Part shown: positions 23,168 to 31,944 of the stretch, piece after piece
How the letters are laid out: each line of letters begins with the position of its first letter
Position numbering within the stretch: position 1 is the stretch's first letter
NCBI RefSeq assembly: GCF_036492635.1
Contig: NZ_AP025305.1
Coordinates: 3,286,001-3,350,000, forward strand
From: Aureibacter tunicatorum
Lineage (GTDB): Bacteria > Bacteroidota > Bacteroidia > Cytophagales > Cyclobacteriaceae
Direction: 5' to 3'
Length of the DNA: 64,000 nucleotides
Program-made: the position numbers and the translations under genes
Notes under the pieces: generated by a model
The model's database searches: none
What the model was told of the DNA's origin: nothing
The model's input: the letters and a program-made list of their open reading frames with translations, nothing else

Positions 23168-23345
23168 CAGCTACTAACAACTAATCCTTCGTACGGCTCG
23201 AAGAGCCCAATACGAAGGCAACTTTGACTAGACATCACTATCTATGGCTTTTGCGACTGGATAATCTCTATTTTGAAAGGTTAATTTTACGTGATTTATT
23301 AAAATATAAGACCGGATTCAGCAAAGGTTTTCAGTAGCCTTTGAG
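23168..23345 (+). repeat. attC-like site and partial third copy of the gene-poor repeat
   Basis: It starts with ACTAACAACTAATCCTTCGTACGG, given here in part as AACTAATCCTTCGTACGG; the hairpin CCTTCGTA/TACGAAGG is clean. It continues with TATCTATGG, TTTTGCGACTGGATAA and TTTTACGTGATTTATT, matching repeat copies A and B, then breaks off. It is the right edge of the array; the remaining bases to 23401 hold nothing I can identify. Confidence 0.5.
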
Positions 23346-23401
23346 CTTCTCAAGACCTCCTTCCACATTCAATCAACCAAACACTAGGCAATATACCTCC
23401 A

Positions 23402-25879
23402 TCAAAGCCCTGTAACATTCGATTTGACCAAAAACAGCTTGTAATCCAAATCCTGGCGATTGTAGCCGGAAACGAGCGAGTCAACCATCTGACAGGTTTC
23501 GAATAGATAGTCAGCGTCATTGGAGAACTCTGTGAATTGAATTTTTGAAAATGACTTGAGCATAGCTCTTTTGTCGTGTATGCGGAGCAACGCTTCGATC
23601 ATCCCTACTTCCAAAGCGGTATAGTCTTCATGCATTCCGCAAACATCCTGCAAAAAATGTATCGGCATGGTATGCCCCAATTGCCCGGACATCAAGTTGT
23701 CCAATAATCGAGTGAACATGTCTTTCACAAAAGCCAGCTGCACTTGCAACTGATCCTGGAACTTAAACGGCACTGTGTCGGCTTCAAGCGTGGTTTTCGC
23801 GGCTTCCTCAAAGCGCTCATTATTCTTGCGCACTTCATGCATTGTCTTTCCCTGATTAAGGCATTTTCCTTCGGTAAGGTATTTAACCATAATATGCTGG
23901 CCATAAGAGCTTAATGTCTGATCAATCGCCTTGATCGGCTTTCCGTGCTGCAGGGTTACTTTTGGCGTTTTCTTTGGATTGTTGTATCGATCAAGCTTAA
24001 CGTTGAACATCACATTTCCGCCATGGATAGTAATCCAAAAGCGGTCAAAATTACCCAAGATCAGGTCATACACATATAGTTCTCCCATGGAAGCTTGAAC
24101 ATCCGCCCACCTGCTTATTCTCCTTAACTGGGCTCCTCCCGGCGCTTCTCCATATTCCTTATGCAGCTTATTTCGAGTCACTCCTTCCATTCGCTCCATA
24201 ACCAAACAAGAATATCTATAGCTTTGCTGACCTGTCTTCGTGATATCTTTTTTAAGCTTCTTGCGCACATCTTCATTAGGGCATTTGTCAGCGCTGGCTC
24301 CCAAGGAAGCTAAAAACGGATTTTCTTTGCCAATCGCCAACGTCGCCGGAGCATCAACTCTCCTCCCCAAGCTTTTCACAAAATTGGCCGCGAAAGCTTC
24401 TTTTTCCGGGTTTCTTGAAAAAGCGAACAAGTAATCATCCTTGATATAAACAAACTTAAGAATCTTGTCTTCCCCTGCCAACGTTTTAAATCCATAAACA
24501 GAACCATACACGCCCTGTTCTCCCAATATATGAAACGTCCCCCAATCAATGTCATCCGGTGAAAAATCAAGCTCAGGCTTCAGCTTTTTGAATTCTTGCT
24601 GATCTTTCTGCATATGCTTGCCAACAGGAACTCTCAATCCATGATAAGTCATTCTTTGCTTGCGATGAGCGCCTTCCAACCTAGGCAATTCCATTAGCTC
24701 GTCTTCTCCCTCGGAAGAATTTGAATCTTGGGAACTGGAATCCACTCCTCCAAATCCAATCGGGTCTATCAACACAAAGTCGCCAACTTCCTTTTCCTCA
24801 ACGGTCAAAGGCTCTCTGACAGGAAGGTAAACCGGCCTCAAATCCACAGGACATTCTAAGCCAACTTCTTGATACAACTGATGCATATCCTCTCGAAGCA
24901 ATTCAAAAGCTCGTTTATCCGACATTCCTGACTTTTTGAGCGTAAACTCATCCAAGATTTGGGCTAACTGAAGATAAGGCGTCGTAAAAGTCAAAGGTGC
25001 AAATTTCTTTCTTCCAAGCCACGACTCGTTTTTCCCCTCGGATGGAACAAAATAATCAGAACTTTTAAAACTTGGAACTATGCTCAAAGCCGCTTCTTCC
25101 ACATCAAAAGATGACAATGGCGCTCTGGACGACACTTGCGGAGATAAATCAACCGTTGGTGTATAAAACTCTCTTTGCATGCTATTTGCCAAGCCTGAAA
25201 GAATTTTCACGCCCGTCGGAAATGCCATCAACTGCCCAATGCTTGACATCAACTGGTTTTTCAGCGTTTCGACGTGCACAGCTCCGTCTGTTTCAGCGTG
25301 CATTGTCATAAACAGAGACTCTCTCTTGGTGCTTGACATTACAGCGTTAAGCGCGTTGGGATATGCCGCTTGTTGAGCCGATGAAAGTCCATATTTATAT
25401 GTCGGCATCAAGCCCAAACCAAAAAACCTGATATAGTAAGTTACAAAAGCCCTTTCTTCCTGAATTTCATTCAATATTCGAAGATTGACTCCCACATCAT
25501 CATCCCCCTCGCTTTTAGCCAACGAGGCTTTGGTCATCAGCTGACCTTTCTTCCATCTAAAAATCATCTGCTCCAGATCATGAAGCAACCTCAAAGCCTT
25601 GAATATATTATCCTGCAAGCCACTTGGAACGTCCCTGCCATCCTTTTGATCCCCCAGCCTTTGAATCTCTTCTTTCAAGAATGCATAATGATCCAATTGC
25701 TCCTCAACCTCTTGTTGAAACCCAGTCTTTGCTCCAGCTCCGGATTTTCGGCATAAATGAGCATAGGCCTCCTTTCCCAACATCGCTTGCAAGGGGGCCT
25801 CTTTAGTAACTCCTTCTCTAGACTTGGCTTTAGCAAGTTGAGTTTTATTATTGGATAATAATGGTTCAAACATGTGCAT
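23402..25879 (-). CDS. Large effector-like protein with actin-fragmin-kinase-like domain
   Basis: 825 residues, no signal peptide or membrane helix. Residues ~440-700 look like an atypical kinase: glycine loop GVYGSVYG, ILKFV Lys, hinge CLVMERMEG, catalytic GNFDRF near 608 with HGGNVMF, and metal-binding AIDQT near 651. This order (GNxDR, N, then ID) is that of actin-fragmin kinases and distant PI3K/HipA-type kinases. Residues ~240-380 have the LKNQLMSSIGQLMAFPTGVKIL pattern shared with the neighbours at 25944-27341 and 46712-48187 (see findings). A Ser/acidic linker separates the two. Third gene of a minus-strand set. A host-directed or interbacterial effector is inferred, not shown. Confidence 0.65.
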   Translation of the reverse strand: MHMFEPLLSNNKTQLAKAKSREGVTKEAPLQAMLGKEAYAHLCRKSGAGAKTGFQQEVEEQLDHYAFLKEEIQRLGDQKDGRDVPSGLQDNIFKALRLLHDLEQMIFRWKKGQLMTKASLAKSEGDDDVGVNLRILNEIQEERAFVTYYIRFFGLGLMPTYKYGLSSAQQAAYPNALNAVMSSTKRESLFMTMHAETDGAVHVETLKNQLMSSIGQLMAFPTGVKILSGLANSMQREFYTPTVDLSPQVSSRAPLSSFDVEEAALSIVPSFKSSDYFVPSEGKNESWLGRKKFAPLTFTTPYLQLAQILDEFTLKKSGMSDKRAFELLREDMHQLYQEVGLECPVDLRPVYLPVREPLTVEEKEVGDFVLIDPIGFGGVDSSSQDSNSSEGEDELMELPRLEGAHRKQRMTYHGLRVPVGKHMQKDQQEFKKLKPELDFSPDDIDWGTFHILGEQGVYGSVYGFKTLAGEDKILKFVYIKDDYLFAFSRNPEKEAFAANFVKSLGRRVDAPATLAIGKENPFLASLGASADKCPNEDVRKKLKKDITKTGQQSYRYSCLVMERMEGVTRNKLHKEYGEAPGGAQLRRISRWADVQASMGELYVYDLILGNFDRFWITIHGGNVMFNVKLDRYNNPKKTPKVTLQHGKPIKAIDQTLSSYGQHIMVKYLTEGKCLNQGKTMHEVRKNNERFEEAAKTTLEADTVPFKFQDQLQVQLAFVKDMFTRLLDNLMSGQLGHTMPIHFLQDVCGMHEDYTALEVGMIEALLRIHDKRAMLKSFSKIQFTEFSNDADYLFETCQMVDSLVSGYNRQDLDYKLFLVKSNVTGL

Positions 25880-25943
25880 TCCTAACGCTCATCAATTTAT
25901 CGACCTCTCAAAGGCTACAATTGTTTGAAATTCCAACATTTAA

Positions 25944-27341
25944 TCATTTTCCTATCGCTGAAGACCGAAACTGACGATGCCATTTCATTTCTCCCAATCC
26001 ATGCTCCCTTCTCAAAGAATTTTCAGCTTGATGAACTTTATACCAAAATTCAGAATCCCATTCCTTCAAATCGCTATCTTGAAGAAAGTTATCCTTAGGA
26101 GGAGCAACAATTTTTCTTTGTCCTCCCAAGTCATCCACATCATGCATCAACAATACTTCCGCAAGGTGCAAAAAGGAAGGGTTAGGCAAATATCCGCCCG
26201 TTTGATACCTATCCAACATAGGCGCCGCTCCCTGTCGAATAATAGAACCTTCCGCAACATCAATATCCTCCCATTGATAGTCCTTTAGCTCTCTTCGACT
26301 AAGCGTTGGCGCTTCTACAACTTGAGTATGCGGCACAATCGACCCCATCTCAAGCCCTGTATCTCTCAAAGTTTCCGTTAATGCCAAAGATTCATCTATT
26401 TCCACAGCTTTAAGTTGATCCTCAATCCGGCTTGGCGGAACATGCCCAATCGTGCTTGACTCTACCTTTTGATACCTTTTCCATTTGGAATCCTTGACCA
26501 TCGCATCGCTGTCCTTTCGTGTAAAATCAATGGACGCATAGCTGAAATTTTTGGATCGATTCATTTCAGGATACGAACGACTATAATCGCTTTGCTTGTA
26601 ACTCTTGCAAGTCGGGAAAAAATGAGGCTCGTAAGCTTTGCCCGGATAAACAACAATAGGGCTGTGCTTTTTATCCATGATGTTTTGCATAAGATACAAA
26701 CCCCAAGGTTTGCTCATAATTCGAAATAAATTCGCCATGACTCGCGTCCTAAAACCTACCAACCTTTGATTTTCCGCGCGATCTCCCAATCTCTCCTTGA
26801 TTACTACTTGCCCGTTTCGCTTATCCATCAGCTGAGCCCAAAGCTTTTGAAACGACTCATGTCTCCATTTATGCTCTCCATCTTTTGGAAAAGGAGACCA
26901 CATGGGCAAATCCTCCGCCAGAACATGACGCATCAGCGTATAATATTCCTGCTGTATGCTATCAAGAAGCACCTCCAAATCCCGATACTCTTGATATGCA
27001 TACACTCTTCCCCGGCTTGCTTGATACGTCGGCTGATTAAACCCTGACATGTACTGATAGACCACGTGTTCCATCTCATACAACATCTCAAACTGCCTAT
27101 GAAGCCCATCCAACGTGATGCGATCCTGGCCTTCATAGTCCATCAACATTCTTTCCAACCGTTGAAATCTCTCTTTATTACTATCCGAAAAGCCTCGATA
27201 GCTTTTTACTTGCCGCTTGAATTCGCCGCTAGTCATCAATGCCTGCGCAACGCCATTAGCCAATGGAGGATGCAAAGACATGCCTTCTCTATAGTTGTTG
27301 GCGACTTTTCTCAGAGCCGATTTCACCGAACGTTGCAACAT
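25944..27341 (-). CDS. Effector-like protein with degenerate M91/NleD-like domain
   Basis: 465 residues, cytosolic by sequence. The N-terminal GVAQALMTSGEFKRQ matches the PVQRLITPKAFKEQ segment of the protein at 46712-48187, and both continue with a long helical region (LLDSIQQEYYTLMRH, FQKLWAQLMDKRNGQ). The C-terminal half has the order of M91 (NleD-type) metallopeptidases: a MANLFRIMSKPWGLYLM helix near 213, PSFLHLAEVLLMHD near 392 where HExxH is expected, and HQAENSLRREHGLGEMKW near 438. The HExxH residues are not intact, so it is probably not an active zinc protease. It lies 11 bp downstream of the SPFH gene and 64 bp upstream of the kinase-like gene. Confidence 0.55.
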   Translation of the reverse strand: MLQRSVKSALRKVANNYREGMSLHPPLANGVAQALMTSGEFKRQVKSYRGFSDSNKERFQRLERMLMDYEGQDRITLDGLHRQFEMLYEMEHVVYQYMSGFNQPTYQASRGRVYAYQEYRDLEVLLDSIQQEYYTLMRHVLAEDLPMWSPFPKDGEHKWRHESFQKLWAQLMDKRNGQVVIKERLGDRAENQRLVGFRTRVMANLFRIMSKPWGLYLMQNIMDKKHSPIVVYPGKAYEPHFFPTCKSYKQSDYSRSYPEMNRSKNFSYASIDFTRKDSDAMVKDSKWKRYQKVESSTIGHVPPSRIEDQLKAVEIDESLALTETLRDTGLEMGSIVPHTQVVEAPTLSRRELKDYQWEDIDVAEGSIIRQGAAPMLDRYQTGGYLPNPSFLHLAEVLLMHDVDDLGGQRKIVAPPKDNFLQDSDLKEWDSEFWYKVHQAENSLRREHGLGEMKWHRQFRSSAIGK

Positions 27342-27352
27342 TTCACTTTAAT

Positions 27353-28252
27353 CTAATGATTTACTGAAGTTGTGTCCAAGACAGGCGTTGTTTCCTTGTC
27401 AGAACATAAGACAACCATCAAGTTGCTGACCATTTTAGCTTTTTGCTCTTCGGACAGTTCGATAATATTCTTTTCCGACAATTCTTTCAATGCCATTTGA
27501 ACCATGCCGACAGCTCCTTCCACGATCTTCGTTCTGGCAGCAACCACTGCCGTCGCTTGTTGTCTCTTCAACATGGCTCCTGCGATTTCAGAAGCATAAG
27601 CCAGATAGCCTATCCTCGCTTCTATCACATTGATACCGGCTATTTGCAATCTTTCTCTTAATTCATTCTCAAGCGCATGGTTAACCTCATGCAAACCCGA
27701 ACGCAAAGTTATTTCTTTGTTTTTCTCCGAATGATCCGTAACGCTTAAGTTATCATACGGATAAAGGCCAGCCAGCTTTCTTACTGCCGCGTCGCATTGC
27801 ACTTCCACAAACTGATTGTAATTATCCACATCAAATGCCGCTCTGAACGTTTCCTCCACTTTCCACACCAAGATGACACTGATCAAGATAGGATTCCCCA
27901 ATTTGTCATTCACCTTCACTCTATCGCTGTCAAAGTTTCTCGCTTTTAAGGAAATCAAGCCTCTCGAATACAAAGGATTCACCCAAAAAAAACCATTCTC
28001 TTTGACCGTCCCTACATACTTCCCAAACAATGTCATCACGCTTGCTTCATTTGGATTGATAATCATCAAGCCTTTGAAGGTAATAAAGGCAACCAACACA
28101 GCTACCACGCCTCCGAACATCAATTGCTCGTCAAAAAAACTATAAGCTCCAAACCCCAATAAACCCAGTGATATCAACAGCAACAAGTAGCCGCTCATAG
28201 GCTTGACTATTTTTTCCTTCGTCTCATTCATACTTTTTTCACTTTGCTTCAT
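27353..28252 (-). CDS. SPFH/Band 7 membrane protein
   Basis: 299 residues (an ATG seven codons downstream is an equally good start). Two hydrophobic helices at residues ~20-65, then an SPFH domain: IINPNEASVMTLFGKYVGTV, FFWVNPLY, LKARNFDSDRVKVND, an amphipathic AAVRKLAGLYPYD region, and ELRERLQIAGINVIEARIGYLAYASEIAGAML, typical of stomatin/prohibitin-like proteins. These form membrane rings or microdomains. It is first in a tight minus-strand set with the two effector-like genes (11 bp gap), which is unusual. It diverges from ribB, whose riboswitch lies 128 bp upstream. Confidence 0.85.
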   Translation of the reverse strand: MKQSEKSMNETKEKIVKPMSGYLLLLISLGLLGFGAYSFFDEQLMFGGVVAVLVAFITFKGLMIINPNEASVMTLFGKYVGTVKENGFFWVNPLYSRGLISLKARNFDSDRVKVNDKLGNPILISVILVWKVEETFRAAFDVDNYNQFVEVQCDAAVRKLAGLYPYDNLSVTDHSEKNKEITLRSGLHEVNHALENELRERLQIAGINVIEARIGYLAYASEIAGAMLKRQQATAVVAARTKIVEGAVGMVQMALKELSEKNIIELSEEQKAKMVSNLMVVLCSDKETTPVLDTTSVNH

Positions 28253-28360
28253 TCATTGAACTGTTTGACAGCTAATGAGTTCGAGCAAAAATCTATTGCA
28301 ACAAATTCATTCGTCGGATTCATATTCCCACTTTTACCTGTCCAATCTTCATTTTTATGC

Positions 28361-28368
28361 TATATTTG
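28361..28368 (+). promoter_or_regulatory. Bacteroidota-type promoter -7 element for ribB
   Basis: TATATTTG matches the TAnnTTTG -7 consensus of Bacteroidota. It stands about 12 bp before the FMN riboswitch begins, so transcription should start just at the riboswitch. A -33 TTG is not obvious. Confidence 0.6.
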
Positions 28369-28378
28369 CGCGGTATTA

Positions 28379-28525
<147 letters not shown>

Positions 28526-28634
28526 GATTACTCAAAGTTACTCGCTTTGAGACAGACAGCCATTGCCTATAGAAAAGCATTGGCTACCTATCACTTTCTT
28601 AGCCCCTCTAACACATTTTATAAATAACATCATT

Positions 28635-29273
28635 ATGAGTTTATTGCAATCATTTGGGATTGACTACAAAGAGAGGACTGAAAAAGCAATCGCCGCATTC
28701 AAAGCCGGCAAAGGAATTTTATTGGTGGATGATGAAGATCGTGAAAACGAAGTGGATTTGATCTACTCCGCCGAGCACATGACTGACGAGCAGATGGCTT
28801 TCATGATCAGAGAATGCTCGGGCATCGTTTGCTTGTGCATGTCTGAGGATTTGGCGGATCATTTGGAGTTGCCATTGATGGTCAAAGAGAACAAAAGCCA
28901 ATACGGAACGGCTTTCACCATCAGTATCGAAGCCAAAGAAGGCGTTACCACAGGCGTGTCGGCTCAAGACAGAGTTACGACAATCAAAACAGCCTACCAA
29001 GCCAATGCTAAAGCTGAAGACTTGTCGTCTCCGGGGCATATATTCCCATTGAGAGCCAAAAGAGGCGGTGTGCTGGAAAGAAGAGGCCATACGGAAGGGA
29101 CTGTTGAACTTGCTAAGATGGCTGGATTCAGAGCCATGGGAGTATTGTGCGAAGTGATGCATGCCGACGGCACAATGATGAGATTGCCGGAAGCTGTGAA
29201 ATTCGCTCAAGAACATGACATTCATTTACTATCCATTGAAGATTTGGCTCACTATAGAGAAAATCAGAAATAA
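28635..29273 (+). CDS. ribB: 3,4-dihydroxy-2-butanone-4-phosphate synthase
   Basis: 212 residues from ATG 28635; the longer frame to 28563 would add a non-homologous stretch. Converts ribulose 5-phosphate to DHBP and formate in riboflavin synthesis. Characteristic motifs: [31 protein letters not shown], of which [10 protein letters not shown] (about residues 31-40) binds Mg and substrate; Sx[36 protein letters not shown] and [13 protein letters not shown]. It is the single-domain form without the GTP cyclohydrolase II half common in Bacteroidota RibBA. It is controlled by the FMN riboswitch and ends at a terminator. Confidence 0.96.
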   Translation: MSLLQSFGIDYKERTEKAIAAFKAGKGILLVDDEDRENEVDLIYSAEHMTDEQMAFMIRECSGIVCLCMSEDLADHLELPLMVKENKSQYGTAFTISIEAKEGVTTGVSAQDRVTTIKTAYQANAKAEDLSSPGHIFPLRAKRGGVLERRGHTEGTVELAKMAGFRAMGVLCEVMHADGTMMRLPEAVKFAQEHDIHLLSIEDLAHYRENQK

Positions 29274-29283
29274 GCAATTACCG

Positions 29284-29313
29284 AAAGCTTTCTCATTGCG
29301 AGGAAGCTTTTTT
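29284..29313 (+). terminator. Rho-independent terminator after ribB
   Basis: AAAGCTTTCTC pairs with GAGGAAGCTTT around a short loop, followed by a T tract. Confidence 0.8.
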
Positions 29314-29326
29314 ATATTGTTATTAA

Positions 29327-29476
29327 ATGACAATAAATATGGATACTTACCTTTGCATGCCAAGCGCAGACGTCTTTGCTTTCTACATCAATCTGTTCAT
29401 TATTCTCCCCTTATCAGCCTTCTGTATCGGCTTATTTTTCTTAATTAAATCTTTAAGAAAAAAAGTTCGCAAGTAA
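29327..29476 (+). CDS. 49-residue single-span membrane peptide
   Basis: ATG ORF with one hydrophobic helix (FAFYINLFIILPLSAFCIGL then FFLIK) and a basic tail SLRKKVRK. It lies 16 bp before the next gene, which also has one N-terminal membrane helix and a basic RKRIRR stretch, so the two look like a small membrane gene pair. No family is recognised; too short for firm support. Confidence 0.45.
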   Translation: MTINMDTYLCMPSADVFAFYINLFIILPLSAFCIGLFFLIKSLRKKVRK

Positions 29477-29492
29477 AGCCTGAAACCAATTT

Positions 29493-30059
29493 ATGAGCAA
29501 CTACTTAGTTTGTGGACCAAATACAAATACAATCCATTTCTTAATCGAAGCCTTCGAGATTTTTAAGGTTATCTTTCTTTCTATAGCCACAATATTTTCA
29601 CTAGTTTACTTGCGAAAAAGAATTAGACGGATTTTCAACAAATTGTTTAATCCATTTTTTACTCCGACTTTAACAATTATGCAAAAAGAAATTTTAAACT
29701 GGCTGAATAATATTGATTCTAAAACAACGGGATCATTCAAAAACGATATCGCTTTTAATTTTGGGATATTTGAAAGCGAAGATGGCTACATGCTATATCT
29801 AGCTGGAAGCACAGAATACGATGATGATGATGATGACTGGGCATGTTTAGATATGCCTGAAAACCCAAGCTTGTATTTTGAGATACCTACCAATCACCAA
29901 AATACAACATGGGAAGATATTCTAGAATTAGTTTGCGAAGCTCTATCAACATTAGAAAAAAGTCATCATTTCAATAACACTTTTTTGGAAAAAGCAGAAG
30001 CGATTACTACTGGTTTCGACTCAGGAGATTTAATAGCCATCAGAACACCAGTAAAATAA
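29493..30059 (+). CDS. Membrane-anchored hypothetical protein
   Basis: 188 residues. One membrane helix at ~23-41 followed by RKRIRR (inside-positive), then a soluble domain with FNFGIFESEDGYMLYLAGSTEY, a run of six Asp at 110-115 and EDILELVCEALSTLEK near the C-terminus. The soluble part resembles small immunity-type proteins in composition, but I cannot name the family. Probably co-transcribed with the 49-residue gene upstream. Confidence 0.55.
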   Translation: MSNYLVCGPNTNTIHFLIEAFEIFKVIFLSIATIFSLVYLRKRIRRIFNKLFNPFFTPTLTIMQKEILNWLNNIDSKTTGSFKNDIAFNFGIFESEDGYMLYLAGSTEYDDDDDDWACLDMPENPSLYFEIPTNHQNTTWEDILELVCEALSTLEKSHHFNNTFLEKAEAITTGFDSGDLIAIRTPVK

Positions 30060-30060
30060 T

Positions 30061-30090
30061 AAAAAAGCGGGCAATCAATAACTGCCCGCT
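30061..30090 (-). terminator. Terminator between convergent genes
   Basis: AGCGGGCA pairs with TGCCCGCT over a 9-base loop. The A6 run on its left gives a U tract on the minus strand, so it mainly ends the phosphatase transcript; it may also serve the plus-strand gene. Confidence 0.75.
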
Positions 30091-30152
30091 CACAAACGAA
30101 ATTATAAATTGCTTAGATGAAAAAATAATCGTGAATATCCACTTGCATGAAT

Positions 30153-31772
30153 TTAATCATGCAAAAGCTCTTTGATTGGCGAACCTGTGGTTCCGCTTGG
30201 AAATTTAATTCCCAACAGAGCGGAAATCGTCGGAGCGATATCAGTGATTTCCTTTTTGTCCCAAGATTTCCCTTGCTTCACGCCATTGCCAAACCAGATC
30301 GATGGCACATGAGTGTCATAGACATATGGCGATCCATGCGAAGTTCCTTTTCTACTGCTACGGTATAGCCATCCAGACTGCAAACAATAAAACACGTCGC
30401 CTGACCTTTTGGGAAAATAACTTCTCGAAAGCATTCCTTTATATCCTCCAGCGGAATAATCTGTTAAGTTGATCCGATCAGCTGTAAATGCTCTTGCTAT
30501 CTCTTTTCTTTTTTCCAATAATTCGACAACCTGTTGGTTCACTTCTTCTTTACGCAAGTTCAATTTCTTCAATAAAGCATTATTCAAATTAATCTGAAAA
30601 AAATCGATATAATCTATCCATTGTTCCTCCACCGTGTATTGCTGATTTAGAAAATCATTGATTTGCTTTACGCAATTTTCCTTATCAAAATAACCTCCGG
30701 GCATCTTCTTTTCCTGCAAATAAGCAGGCACTTCAGAACCGCCATGATCAGCGGTTAGAAAAACCAAATATTCTCCCTCGCCAATTTTCTCATCCAAATA
30801 CTTTAACAAATCAGCAATATTCTGATCCAATCGAATATAAGCGTCTTCCACCTCCATCGAATACGGTCCAAAAGCATGTCCGATCATATCCGTCGAAGAG
30901 AAATTAATGGCCAAGAAATCCGTCACTTCATTGCGACCCAATTGCTCCGCTTCGATACTCTCTTTAGCCAAATCAAAAATCAAATCATTTCCAAAGGGCG
31001 TGTCAGAAATGAAGTTTCGTTTGCCATGCTCTTCTTCCACATGATGCGGAAACTTATGTCCATCATACCCATCCTCGTACCAAGCGTCATCCTGACGGCT
31101 ATTAACATATTTGTCCAAACTCAAAAGCGGTGTCCATTGCTTTTTCGCATACGAATCAGGCAATTTCTTATTATTGAATTTCTTCAGCCACTTCGGCAAG
31201 TCCTCCATATAGTATGAACTGCTGACAAATTCTTTCGAGTCTCCATCATACCAATACGCTCCATCCGGATTATGCCCAGCCGAAAGCACAGCGCTTCTAT
31301 CCTTGATCGCTATTCCGATCACCTTTGATTCAAAGCCAGTGCACATTTCCAATTCATCTGTTATTGTGGTTGTCAACAGATTCACCGGTGAGCGCTTGTA
31401 TTTCTTTTCATTGCCATTGCCGATCAACCGAACGGTGGAATCCTCCACGCAATATTCCACTTTATTATTATTCCTGTCGTACCACTCATTATAAACAATC
31501 CCATGATACGCAGGAGATGTTCCCGTGTAGATAGAAGCATGTCCAGGCCCCGTAGTCGTAGGCATATAATTGTAATGCATATTCTCAACTGAGAAGCCTT
31601 CCCTTTGCAATCTCTTGAATCCATCTTCGGAAAAATGCTCCTCAAAACGTTTCAAATATTCGTGTCTCATCTGATCCACAACCACTCCAACAACTAATTT
31701 CGTTTTCTTTTCTTGAGCCCAAGTAGCCAAAGGCAACAAAGCGATAAAGGCTCCCGCTATAATTTTCTTCAT
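30153..31772 (-). CDS. pafA: PafA-type alkaline phosphatase, exported
   Basis: 539 residues with a signal peptide (MKKIIAGAFIALLPLATWAQ). Alkaline phosphatase superfamily: the first metal Asp in VVGVVVDQMRHEYL (Asp33), the Thr nucleophile in MPTTTGPGHASIYTGT (residues 72-74), DMIGHAFGP for metal ligands and LTADHGGSEVP for the second metal pair. This is the PafA subfamily of Bacteroidota, calcium/zinc phosphomonoesterases active on many organic phosphates. It lies downstream of the SusC/SusD/metallophosphoesterase genes on the same strand, suggesting that it removes phosphate from a substrate imported or bound by that system. Confidence 0.9.
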   Translation of the reverse strand: MKKIIAGAFIALLPLATWAQEKKTKLVVGVVVDQMRHEYLKRFEEHFSEDGFKRLQREGFSVENMHYNYMPTTTGPGHASIYTGTSPAYHGIVYNEWYDRNNNKVEYCVEDSTVRLIGNGNEKKYKRSPVNLLTTTITDELEMCTGFESKVIGIAIKDRSAVLSAGHNPDGAYWYDGDSKEFVSSSYYMEDLPKWLKKFNNKKLPDSYAKKQWTPLLSLDKYVNSRQDDAWYEDGYDGHKFPHHVEEEHGKRNFISDTPFGNDLIFDLAKESIEAEQLGRNEVTDFLAINFSSTDMIGHAFGPYSMEVEDAYIRLDQNIADLLKYLDEKIGEGEYLVFLTADHGGSEVPAYLQEKKMPGGYFDKENCVKQINDFLNQQYTVEEQWIDYIDFFQINLNNALLKKLNLRKEEVNQQVVELLEKRKEIARAFTADRINLTDYSAGGYKGMLSRSYFPKRSGDVFYCLQSGWLYRSSRKGTSHGSPYVYDTHVPSIWFGNGVKQGKSWDKKEITDIAPTISALLGIKFPSGTTGSPIKELLHD

Positions 31773-31944
31773 AATTTTAAAATAAACAGAAGAGCATGCA
31801 CGCTCTTCACTCAGCGCATTTTCAATGCATTTTCACAAATAATTCCATGAGAAAACAGATGAAATTGTATCCAGTCATGACTTTAAGAAATAAAGTCCGT
31901 TGAATATTAATGAAAAGACAAATTGAAATTCACTAGCTACACAA

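Noticed and set aside
532-23345. CRISPR array or other direct-repeat array
   Set aside because: Repeats are hairpins of variable length 0.5-1.5 kb apart with genes between them; no regular spacers of 25-40 bp exist.
25944-27341. Active zinc metallopeptidase
   Set aside because: The expected HExxH position reads LAEVLLMHD; the zinc-binding pattern is not intact.
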